Below are positions 58,064 through 64,000 of a DNA stretch of 64,000 nt, one piece after another (position 1 is the first letter of the stretch; every line of letters begins with the position of its first letter). Source of the DNA: Corallococcus soli (GTDB lineage: Bacteria; Myxococcota; Myxococcia; Myxococcales; Myxococcaceae); contig NZ_JAAIYO010000021.1 of the NCBI RefSeq assembly GCF_014930455.1, forward strand, positions 1-64,000. Reading direction: 5' to 3'. Made by a program: the position numbers and the translations under genes. Under the pieces are notes generated by a model. That model did not search any database and had not been told where the DNA came from. It worked only from the letters and a program-made list of their open reading frames with translations.

Positions 58064-59500
58064 ATGGCCGCCCCTGCCTCCACCCGGTGCCCGTCCCACC
58101 CCGCCGCCGTCGCCGGCTGGCGATGCGAGCAGTGCGAGTGCCTGCTGTGCCCCTCCTGCGTGGAGACCCGGCGCATGGGGACGGTGGAGTACTTCGCCTG
58201 CGGACGCTGTGGGGGCACCGCGAACGTGCTCCTGCGCCACCGCTCGGACTCCGACTTCCGGCAGCGCCTGAAGGACGCCCTGCGCTACCCGCTCACGGGC
58301 CCGGGCCTGCAGACGCTCGTCGCCGTCAGCCTGATGCTGGCCGTGCTGCGCTCGCTGGGCGTGGGCATCCGCCTCTTCCAGGTGCTGCCGCTGACCCTGG
58401 CGCTGGGCGTCTTCTGGACCACCTTCTTCGCACTCGTGCGCGGCGCGGCCCGGGGCGACGCGGATCCGGAGTCCCCCGACTTCAGCGACATCGTCCGGGA
58501 CAACCTGTGGCCGGGCCTGCGCGGCCTGTGCGTCACCGTCGGCGTCTTCCTGCCCGCGATAGCGCGCGCCCTGTTCCTGGCCCCGCCGTCCGCGGACCCC
58601 TTCCTCCTCCTCGTGGTGGGCGCGCCCCTGGAGACCGTGCTGTCCCCCGCCGCGCTGGCGGACCCGCTCACCTGGGGCCTGGCGCTGCTGGGCTTCCTGT
58701 GGCTGCCGTGGGCGTGGCTGCTGGCCTCCATGGGCCAGTCCATCCTCGGCGCCCTCCACCCCTTGCGCGCGCTCGCGTGCATCCGGGCCCTGGGGCGCGC
58801 CGCGGCCACCGTGATGGGCGTGTTCGTGATGCTGGCCATCGTCCACGCGGCGATGCACCGGCAGGCGGACGCCATCCTGGAGTTCCAGGTCTTCTTCCTG
58901 TCGCGGTGGTTCGCGGAGGCGACCACGTTGATTGCCCCCTTCGCCGCCGCGAACGTGCTGGGGCTCGTGCTGTACGTGTACGGCGATGCGCTGGGCTACC
59001 TGCCCACGCGCGAGTTCATGGAGCCGGTGCTCGCCCACGCCGTCCCGGAGCGCGCCCCCCAGCCCCTGCGCGGCGGCGAACCGGAAGCCCCGCCCCCTGA
59101 GCCCGCGGACGCGGCGCTGTCCGCGCAGGAGGTGGCGTCGCGGCTGGCCACGTTCACGCAGGCGGTGGAGGCGCGCGACGTGCCGCAGGCGCTCGCCCTG
59201 TACACGGCCCTGCGCGTTCTGCCCCGTCTGAACGTTTCGCCCACGCAGCACCTGTTCGTCGGGCAGGCCGCGGCAGTGGAAGGAAACTTCCCACTGTCGG
59301 TCGAAGCGCTGGAGGCCGCGGCGGACGCGGCGCCCGAGGAGCCCACCGCGCCCCGCGCCCTGGTGCTGCTGGCGCGCGTGCAGGGGGAGAAGATGGGAAA
59401 CGCGGTGCGCGCGGAGGAAATCTACCGGTACATCCTGCACCGCTATCCGGACACGGATGCCGCCCGTTTTGCCCATGCGAAGGTGATGCCCGCCGCATGA
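58064..59500 (+). CDS. Membrane protein with N-terminal zinc-finger-like motif and C-terminal helical repeats
   Basis: The protein has 478 residues. The N-terminus carries cysteines and a histidine (CPSH, then CEQCECLLCPSC, then CGRCGG at about residues 8-50), arranged like a B-box or zinc finger. It is followed by about five to six hydrophobic segments (about 80-325), a Pro/Glu linker (about 330-360) and a helical C-terminal region (about 365-478) that looks like TPRs, ending in an Ala-rich helix. I do not recognise a named family. The layout suggests a membrane platform with two soluble ends, probably cytoplasmic. The start at 58064 follows the peptidase gene by 17 bases. The frame extends upstream into that gene, but those residues are not credible. 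Confidence 0.8.
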   Translation: MAAPASTRCPSHPAAVAGWRCEQCECLLCPSCVETRRMGTVEYFACGRCGGTANVLLRHRSDSDFRQRLKDALRYPLTGPGLQTLVAVSLMLAVLRSLGVGIRLFQVLPLTLALGVFWTTFFALVRGAARGDADPESPDFSDIVRDNLWPGLRGLCVTVGVFLPAIARALFLAPPSADPFLLLVVGAPLETVLSPAALADPLTWGLALLGFLWLPWAWLLASMGQSILGALHPLRALACIRALGRAAATVMGVFVMLAIVHAAMHRQADAILEFQVFFLSRWFAEATTLIAPFAAANVLGLVLYVYGDALGYLPTREFMEPVLAHAVPERAPQPLRGGEPEAPPPEPADAALSAQEVASRLATFTQAVEARDVPQALALYTALRVLPRLNVSPTQHLFVGQAAAVEGNFPLSVEALEAAADAAPEEPTAPRALVLLARVQGEKMGNAVRAEEIYRYILHRYPDTDAARFAHAKVMPAA

Positions 59501-59567
59501 TTCTCGCGTTGCGGCACCCGTCCCCCGGTACCAGATTGCGTGCATGGGACGGGTTGGGGACGTGGGG

Positions 59568-59960
59568 ATGGGGAAGCGGATTCGGACGTATGGATGGTGG
59601 GGGCTCCTCGCGAGCGCGCTGGTGGTGACGGGCTGTGACGAAGCCCCGAGCGCCAATCGCCAAGAGGACTCGTGCGCGGAGCCCATGTCGCTGCGGGTAC
59701 AGGTGGTGTCGTCGGATGGCGCGCGCATCCAGGGGGCCACCGTGACGGCCACCAACCTGGAGAGCAACGTCAGCATCACCGGCGTGACGGATGACCGGGG
59801 CATCACCACGGCCATCAACGAGCACCTCGCGCCCAGCCCCATCCGGGTGATGGCCACTGCGGGCTCGCACGTCACGGCCGCGCAGCGCGTGGAGTGGACG
59901 TGTGACGCATGTCACTGCACGCCTGTTCCCGCCGAGCTGACCCTCGAATTGCAGGACTGA
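59568..59960 (+). CDS. Small lipoprotein with carboxypeptidase-regulatory-like domain
   Basis: The protein has 130 residues: a lipobox (LVVTGC, Cys23), a short linker, then a beta-sandwich (about 45-125). Its strand RVQVVSSDGARIQGATVTAT and the following GVTDDRGITT match the carboxypeptidase-regulatory or Ig-like fold that starts with a 'GxPVxGAxVT...TDxxG' pattern. Cysteines in CDACHC near the end may form disulfides. It is probably an outer-membrane lipoprotein of unknown role. The ATG at 59568 has GGGGA seven bases upstream and is preferred to 59544. Confidence 0.75.
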   Translation: MGKRIRTYGWWGLLASALVVTGCDEAPSANRQEDSCAEPMSLRVQVVSSDGARIQGATVTATNLESNVSITGVTDDRGITTAINEHLAPSPIRVMATAGSHVTAAQRVEWTCDACHCTPVPAELTLELQD

Positions 59961-60250
59961 CGTCCACACCTGTCAGGCAGGGCCCGGACGGCGCGGAAAT
60001 CCGCCGTCTGGGGCCGTGGGGCGGTTGTGCTGACCTGCCCGCGTGCGGTACGGCTTACGCCATGCGTCAAACCCGCATGCGCGCCCCCGCTTTGGACAGG
60101 CTCCCCTTCCTCCAGGCCGCCCGCTCGGTGAGCCAGACGTCGGGGTGCTGGACGTGTTGTCGCGGCACTGGTGTTCCCCCGCCCCAGTAAGCCGTGCAAC
60201 CGCGCTACCCGCCGGGTAGGCATTACCGCAGCTCCCCTTGAAGGTCCCCC
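59961..60250. other. Intergenic region with two hairpins upstream of rnhB
   Basis: No gene is seen. GACGGCG (59987-59993) pairs with CGCCGTC (60002-60008), which may end the lipoprotein transcript. CTACCC (60205-60210) pairs with GGGTAG (60214-60219) in the leader of rnhB. The rnhB ribosome site is GAAGG at 60240-60244. No clear promoter is visible. Confidence 0.4.
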
Positions 60251-61129
60251 ATGTCCGCAGACAGTGTGGAAGTGCTGCTCCAGTGCTCGGTCACCGAGCT
60301 GACGGGGCGGTTCGTCACCCAGGCACAGCCCATCCCCCAGGGCCTGCTGGAGGCGCTGGAAGCCGACCCCCGCCAGGGCGCGCAGGGCCTGGCCCGCCGG
60401 CTGCGCTCGCGCCAGGAGAAGAACCGGGCGGAGGGCCAGCGGCTGCGCCACCTGCTCAAGTTCGAGACGGAGCTGTGGGAGCAGGGGCTGCTGAAGGTGG
60501 CGGGCGTGGACGAGGCGGGCATGGCGCCGCTCGCGGGCCCCGTCGTCGCCGCCGCGGCCATCCTGCCCCGGGGCTACCGGCTGCGGGGGTTGGACGACTC
60601 GAAGAAGATTTTGGATCCGGACAAGCGCGAGGCGCTGGCGGAGGCCCTCAAGCGCGACGTGGTGGCGTGGGCGGTGGGCCAGGCGGAGGTGGAGGAGATT
60701 GATCGGCTCAATATCTACCACGCGGGCCTGCTGGCCATGCGCCGCGCGGTGGAGGGGCTGGGGCTGACGCCGGACTACGTGCTGGTGGACGCGCGCACGA
60801 TCCCCCAGTGCCCGTCGCCGCAGCGGGGCATCATCAAGGGCGACTCGCTGTCGCTGAGCATCGCGGCGGCGTCGGTGCTGGCGAAGACGACGCGAGACCG
60901 GCTGATGGCGGAGCTGGACACGCGCTACCCGGGCTATGGGCTGGCGGCGCACAAGGGCTACCCCACCGCGCAGCACGTCGCGGCGATTCAAGCCCTGGGG
61001 GTGCTGCCCATCCACCGGAGGAGCTTCGGGCCGGTGCGCGAGGCGCTCGGCCTGGGGCAGCCTTCCGCGCCCTCCCCGATGCAGTCGGACCTGTTCGCCG
61101 CTACGTCTGAACAGGTGGCGAAGCGATGA
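60251..61129 (+). CDS. rnhB: Ribonuclease HII
   Basis: The protein has 292 residues, longer than the usual 200-220 because of a helical N-terminal extension (about 1-80). It removes ribonucleotides from DNA and degrades RNA in RNA-DNA hybrids. The DEDD metal site is intact: D87 and E88 (GVDEAG), D180 (LVDAR) and D198 (KGDS). The block LDDSKK and the [13 protein letters not shown] helix are also typical. In most bacteria the first motif reads DEAGRG, where Gly-Arg-Gly contacts the RNA-DNA junction. Here it is DEAGMA (M91, A92). The start ATG has GAAGG six bases upstream. The gene overlaps the next by 4 nt. Confidence 0.93.
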   Translation: MSADSVEVLLQCSVTELTGRFVTQAQPIPQGLLEALEADPRQGAQGLARRLRSRQEKNRAEGQRLRHLLKFETELWEQGLLKVAGVDEAGMAPLAGPVVAAAAILPRGYRLRGLDDSKKILDPDKREALAEALKRDVVAWAVGQAEVEEIDRLNIYHAGLLAMRRAVEGLGLTPDYVLVDARTIPQCPSPQRGIIKGDSLSLSIAAASVLAKTTRDRLMAELDTRYPGYGLAAHKGYPTAQHVAAIQALGVLPIHRRSFGPVREALGLGQPSAPSPMQSDLFAATSEQVAKR

Positions 61130-61767
61130 GCGCGGACCGGGACATCGACGGGTGGTTGGCCGAGCGGGGCGTCACGCTGATGGACGCCCGCGTGCGAGCG
61201 CGCGGCGTGCTGGAGGAGGCGGGGCTCACGCGGCCGGGCAAGGCGCGCATGAGCGAGCCCAAGCTGCTGCGAGCGGCCGAGGTGCTGACCGAGCGCTTCT
61301 TCCAGGTGTGCGCGGATCCCGCCTGCCTTCAGGTGGCGACGGCGAGCGGCCGGGAGCCCCTGCGCGTGGAGCCCCGGAGCCACTGCGCGCGGTGCGGCGG
61401 GTCCGCGAACCGGCGCGCGGAGGTGGCGTTCCTGGAGGTCTGCCGCGACCAGAACGTGAACCGCGTGGTGGTGGTCGGTGGCTCGCCCGCGGTGCGAGAG
61501 GAGTTGGAGTCGAAGCTGGGCGGCCACATCGACCTGCGCATGGTGGACGGCACGGAGCGGCGCACGTCGGACCGCGCGCGGAGCGACCTGGAGTGGGCGG
61601 ACCTGGTGTTGGTGTGGGGTGCCACGGAGCTACACCACAAGGTGTCTGGCCATTACACGCACGGGCCGCCCGCGCATCACCACAAGGTGGTGCACGTCGT
61701 GAAGCGGGGCGTGGCCGCGCTGCTGGATGAGGCGATGATCCACCTGCAACGCGCCGCCGCGCGCTGA
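61126..61767 (+). CDS. DUF2325-like protein with zinc-binding cysteines
   Basis: The protein has 213 residues. The N-terminal half is helical and then carries CADPAC and CARCGG (about residues 62-89), a likely zinc site. The C-terminal half (about 105-205) has the alternating strand-helix pattern of DUF2325, starting VVVVGGS and with an acidic-hydrophobic strand DLVLVWG, then [18 protein letters not shown]. The family is uncertain and no function is assigned. Its start overlaps the rnhB stop in ATGA, so translation is coupled and both proteins may act in the same pathway. Confidence 0.75.
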   Translation: MSADRDIDGWLAERGVTLMDARVRARGVLEEAGLTRPGKARMSEPKLLRAAEVLTERFFQVCADPACLQVATASGREPLRVEPRSHCARCGGSANRRAEVAFLEVCRDQNVNRVVVVGGSPAVREELESKLGGHIDLRMVDGTERRTSDRARSDLEWADLVLVWGATELHHKVSGHYTHGPPAHHHKVVHVVKRGVAALLDEAMIHLQRAAAR

Positions 61768-61824
61768 GGGCTCAGGGCTTGAGTTGCGGTCTGTATCAAG
61801 ACATCGGGCGGTGACTTCAAGGCG

Positions 61825-61852
61825 GAGGGCTCGATTCCCTCCGCCTCCACAA
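61825..61852 (+). other. tmRNA (ssrA) 3'-end-like fragment
   Basis: GAGGG (61825-61829), a CTCGATT loop and CCCTC (61837-61841) form a T-arm. It is followed by the acceptor half CGCCTCC, A and CAA (CCA would be expected). This is the 3' end typical of tmRNA. The matching 5' acceptor GGAGGCG is not found 70-100 bases upstream, so no complete tRNA is present. The sequence upstream is a protein gene, so no full tmRNA fits. It is best read as a 3' fragment, such as an attachment-site copy. Confidence 0.5.
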
Positions 61853-61873
61853 GAAGTAACCCACCGCCTTGAG

Positions 61874-61905
61874 CCGCGCCCCCTCCAGCAGAGGGGGCGC
61901 GGTTT
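61874..61905 (+). terminator. Strong Rho-independent terminator
   Basis: CCGCGCCCCCTC (61874-61885) pairs perfectly with GAGGGGGCGCGG (61891-61902) across a five-base loop and is followed by TTT. It lies 22 bases after the tmRNA-like fragment and could be the natural terminator of that RNA, or of the rnhB operon. Confidence 0.75.
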
Positions 61906-61913
61906 GACTCCAG

Positions 61914-61949
61914 GGACCAAATTCGGTCAGTTGGGACCGAAATTGGACC
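61914..61949. repeat. Imperfect 15-bp inverted repeat near the tmRNA-like fragment
   Basis: GGACCAAATTCGGTC (61914-61928) and GACCGAAATTGGACC (61935-61949) pair at 13 of 15 positions. Repeats of this GGGACCAAATT type are seen at the ends of integrated elements next to tRNA or tmRNA genes, so this may be a recombinase-binding arm or a leftover of one. Confidence 0.4.
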
Positions 61950-62163
61950 AAAGTTGAACGTCTTTGAGAGGTGAAGCCTCCAACTCTCCAGTGCGCCAAC
62001 GGGCTCGTGTTCTGTCTTCTTCGCCTGACGGTGGTTCATCCCCTTGGACACCTCTTCCCGTTGGCCGAGTAGGGCCGAAAAACCTCTGCGCATGCGGTGT
62101 TCATAGCGAGCTTTGCATTGTCGGCCTGCCTTATAGGCCGATCCGGCGCAGCGCTTCGCGTCT

Positions 62164-62606
62164 GAGGTGGCCCGGGACTTTGGGTCTGGCCACCCTTGCG
62201 CACGGGATGGGCACCACGGGGGCCGAGGTGGCGCTCGGCGCGAGTGTCCGCCGCGCACCGGGCAAACTCCGCAGCCCCGAGGTGGTGGTCGGCACGGGCT
62301 CTGGCCGCTACTGCGCACCGGGCAAGCTCCACGGCGCCCGGGTGGTGCTCGGCGCGGAGGCTGGCAGTCACTCCATATGGCGAGGACACCACGGCTCCGA
62401 GGTGTTGCTCGGCACGGGTCATCTATACAGCCCGAGGTGGTGCTCGGCGCGGGCAAGCTCAACGGCCCCGCCTTGGCGCTCGGCACGGACGTTGGCGGCC
62501 ACCACGCACCGGCAGGCGCCACGGCCCCGAGGTAGTGCTCGGCATAAATCCTCGCCGCCGCTGCGTACCTCGCAGATGCCACGCCATGAGGTGGCGCTCG
62601 GGGAGG
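62164..62606. repeat. About nine degenerate tandem repeats with palindromic CCGAG...CTCGG core
   Basis: A core like CCGAGGTGGTGCTCGGCGCG recurs near 62164 (weak), 62223, 62278, 62338, 62398, 62432, 62470, 62527 and 62587. Most steps are 55-60 bases, and two are shorter (34 and 38). CCGAG and CTCGG can form a 5-bp stem with a GTGGTG-type loop. A second segment, GCACCGGGCAAGCTCC, recurs between cores. The copies differ at several positions, so the array is old. On the minus strand it stays open in one frame, but this is a by-product of the repeat length. Confidence 0.75.
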
Positions 62607-62679
62607 CCCGATCCGCTGGGTTCTGGCCGTGGCCCTACCTCGCCCTGGAGGATGAAGCTCTTTCCTGCTGGGGGACTTG

Positions 62680-64000
62680 ATGAGGGTACATCGCGCTGTC
62701 GCGCTACTCCTGCTGGTTTGGCTGACAGGCTGTGCCTCAGGGCGCATGGTGCGCTTGGAAACAGGCCAGGGGTCGCCAGTCGTCTTCACGCCTCACAGCG
62801 ACGAAGCCGGGCCGGTGGAGGTGGAGCGGCGCGAGTTCAAAGCGGCCGTGGCGAGGCTGGCGCGGGGCGTGAGTCTCCCGGCCAATCCCGAGCAGGCCGC
62901 GCGGCGCCTGATGGGAGTGGACGCCCGAGGCGGCACGTACCTCTTCGATCCGCGCACCCGGCGGATGACGCCAATGGAGGGGGCTGCACTGGTCTCCGAC
63001 ATGCCGCTAGCAGAGGTGGAGCTGACGCGGGCATATCTGCGTTGGTGCGAGCGCACCGGGCGCAAGGGCGACTGTCTGCATTTGCTGGCGGAGAATCCTA
63101 CCGTCACCGGAGACGGGCGCTATGCGCTGGCCATGGCCATGGCTCAAGGGGTTGTCCTGGAAGAGATGCTGGATGCCTTCAAAGGGATGGCCGATCCGCA
63201 TGCGGCGCTCTCGGCAGCGCTGTGGACCATGACCCTCTATCTGGTCCTCTGGTCGGTGCCCGAGCCGGTGAGCAAGGGCCTGGCTGCCGTGATGACGGCG
63301 ACAGCCATTGTCTACCTCGGGGTGGACACCTTCTGGACGCTGATAGCGGGCTTCAAACGGCTGGTGGAAGAGGCGGACCGGGCCACCACGTTTGACGAAC
63401 TCCGCGATGCGGGTGAGGGCTACGGCAAGGTGATGGGCCGGAACGCGGCGCGGGCCTTCGCGCTGCTGGCGACGGTGGCCGTCGGTAACACGGCTGCGGG
63501 CTTCGCCTCGAAGGTGCCGACTCTGCCCGGTTCAGTCCAGGCGGCAGCGCTGGCCGGGGGCCGCGCGGGTATCCGCCTTGCCGCCGTGGGCGAAGTAGGA
63601 GCGGTGGCGGTGACGGGCGAGGCTGTCACCGTGGCGCTGGCCCCCAACGCGGTGGCCATGACGGCACGGGCCATGGGGGGCGCGGCTGCCGCACCGGTAG
63701 ACGCGAAGGGCCATGACCACCACATCGCTACGAACAAGTGGTGGAAGTCCGCGAACAATGACGGCCCGTGGTCGCCTGAGTTTCAGAAGATTTTCGACAA
63801 GGCGGGCATGTCGCTGGACGACCCGGCCAACATCGTCCACGTCAAGGGCCACAAGGGGCCGCACCCGCTGGCGTACCACGAGCGAATTTTCGAGCGGCTG
63901 ACTGGTGCGACAAGAGGGTGCCGCACCATGCAGCAATGCCGCGAGGCGCTGACAGAGGAACTCCGCAAGTTGGGGCAGGAAATAGCCACTCCAGGCACCA
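62680..64000 (+). CDS. SitA-type lipoprotein toxin with AHH nuclease domain (partial, runs off the edge)
   Basis: Reading from the ATG at 62680 gives 440 residues with no stop before the window ends. A GGGGGA ribosome site precedes it. The signal ends in LVWLTGC (Cys18), so it is a lipoprotein. The middle (about 50-260) has the conserved segment around ELTRAYLRWCERTGRKGDC and AMAMAQGVVLEEML and two hydrophobic segments (about 175-225). The C-terminal domain (from about 340) has GHDHHIATNKWW (H345, H347, H348) and GPWSPEFQKIFDKAGM, followed by a GHKGPHP motif, typical of AHH nucleases in the HNH/Endo VII group. It matches what I recall of myxobacterial SitA-family polymorphic toxins, which pass between cells by outer membrane exchange. 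The immunity gene should lie just past 64000. Confidence 0.82.
   Translation, partial: MRVHRAVALLLLVWLTGCASGRMVRLETGQGSPVVFTPHSDEAGPVEVERREFKAAVARLARGVSLPANPEQAARRLMGVDARGGTYLFDPRTRRMTPMEGAALVSDMPLAEVELTRAYLRWCERTGRKGDCLHLLAENPTVTGDGRYALAMAMAQGVVLEEMLDAFKGMADPHAALSAALWTMTLYLVLWSVPEPVSKGLAAVMTATAIVYLGVDTFWTLIAGFKRLVEEADRATTFDELRDAGEGYGKVMGRNAARAFALLATVAVGNTAAGFASKVPTLPGSVQAAALAGGRAGIRLAAVGEVGAVAVTGEAVTVALAPNAVAMTARAMGGAAAAPVDAKGHDHHIATNKWWKSANNDGPWSPEFQKIFDKAGMSLDDPANIVHVKGHKGPHPLAYHERIFERLTGATRGCRTMQQCREALTEELRKLGQEIATPGT

Larger units (their letters stand above)
61768..62679. other. Gene-poor 0.9-kb region (tmRNA-like fragment, integration scar, palindromic repeats)
   Basis: No frame here looks like a real gene. 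Several frames stay open, but they follow the internal repeats or an antisense tmRNA/tRNA-type sequence. The parts worth naming are listed as separate entries. The region lies between core genes (rnhB side) and an accessory toxin gene, which fits a former site of element insertion. Confidence 0.6.

Noticed and set aside
61768-61852. Complete tRNA or tmRNA gene
   Set aside because: Only the T-arm and the 3' acceptor half are present. No GGAGGCG-like 5' half is found at tRNA distance, and upstream DNA is a protein gene.
62164-62606. Possible CRISPR array
   Set aside because: The repeats are degenerate, steps vary from 34 to 60 bases, the between-repeat parts also resemble each other, and no cas gene is nearby.
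61677-62789. Minus-strand 370-codon frame containing a VEAEGIEPSA-type stretch
   Set aside because: That stretch is the known false translation of the antisense of a tRNA/tmRNA 3' end. The rest reads through the degenerate repeats.

Overview
The window reads as chromosomal DNA from a fruiting myxobacterium (Myxococcus/Corallococcus type). Supporting signs are the very high GC with GC-rich third codon positions, the many Sec lipoproteins, Asp/Gly/Ala-rich linkers, a MYXO-CTERM-like tail (Gly-Gly-Gly-Cys, hydrophobic stretch, Arg-rich end) on a surface phosphatase, and a SitA-like lipoprotein toxin at the right edge. The assignment is inferred from these traits, not from a 16S gene.

Left edge (1-1172): the 3' half of an IS66-family element, whose right end appears to be near 865. 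It has inserted into another transposase gene, of which only the C-terminus remains (866-1029). A few hairpins follow.

Main region (1173-51123, all on the minus strand): a five-gene, about 50-kb array that looks like one transcription unit. In transcription order it is: a parvulin-like lipoprotein (51123-50200); a 10,936-residue secreted protein built from Ig-like, LVIVD/propeller-like, Big_5-like and IPT/TIG-like modules and ending in four glycine-rich repeats (50123-17313); a second parvulin lipoprotein (17316-16405); a 4,915-residue lipoprotein of the RHS/YD-repeat class with an HNH-like nuclease tip (16408-1661); and a 160-residue DUF4265-like protein that is the likely immunity protein (1655-1173). 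Three of the four junctions are coupled: two 4-nt ATGA overlaps and one 5-nt gap. A third parvulin lipoprotein (51273-52241, plus strand) is divergent. The simplest reading is that dedicated envelope foldases help export two giant beta-rich proteins, one of which carries a contact-delivered toxin. The RHS tip and immunity gene are visibly more AT-rich than the rest and lie beside IS elements, as expected for an exchangeable toxin cassette.

Right region (52290-61767): mostly ordinary genes. These are a zinc-ribbon protein, a secreted metallophosphatase with a PKD domain, an RsmB/NOL1-type rRNA cytosine methyltransferase, an M61/PDZ peptidase, a zinc-binding membrane protein with a helical-repeat tail, a small lipoprotein, and RNase HII overlapping a DUF2325-like gene.

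Right edge (61768-64000): about 900 bases without a convincing gene. They hold a tmRNA 3'-end-like fragment with a strong terminator, an imperfect inverted repeat resembling an integration scar, and about nine degenerate repeats with a palindromic core. A SitA-type lipoprotein toxin with an AHH nuclease tip then runs off the end of the window.
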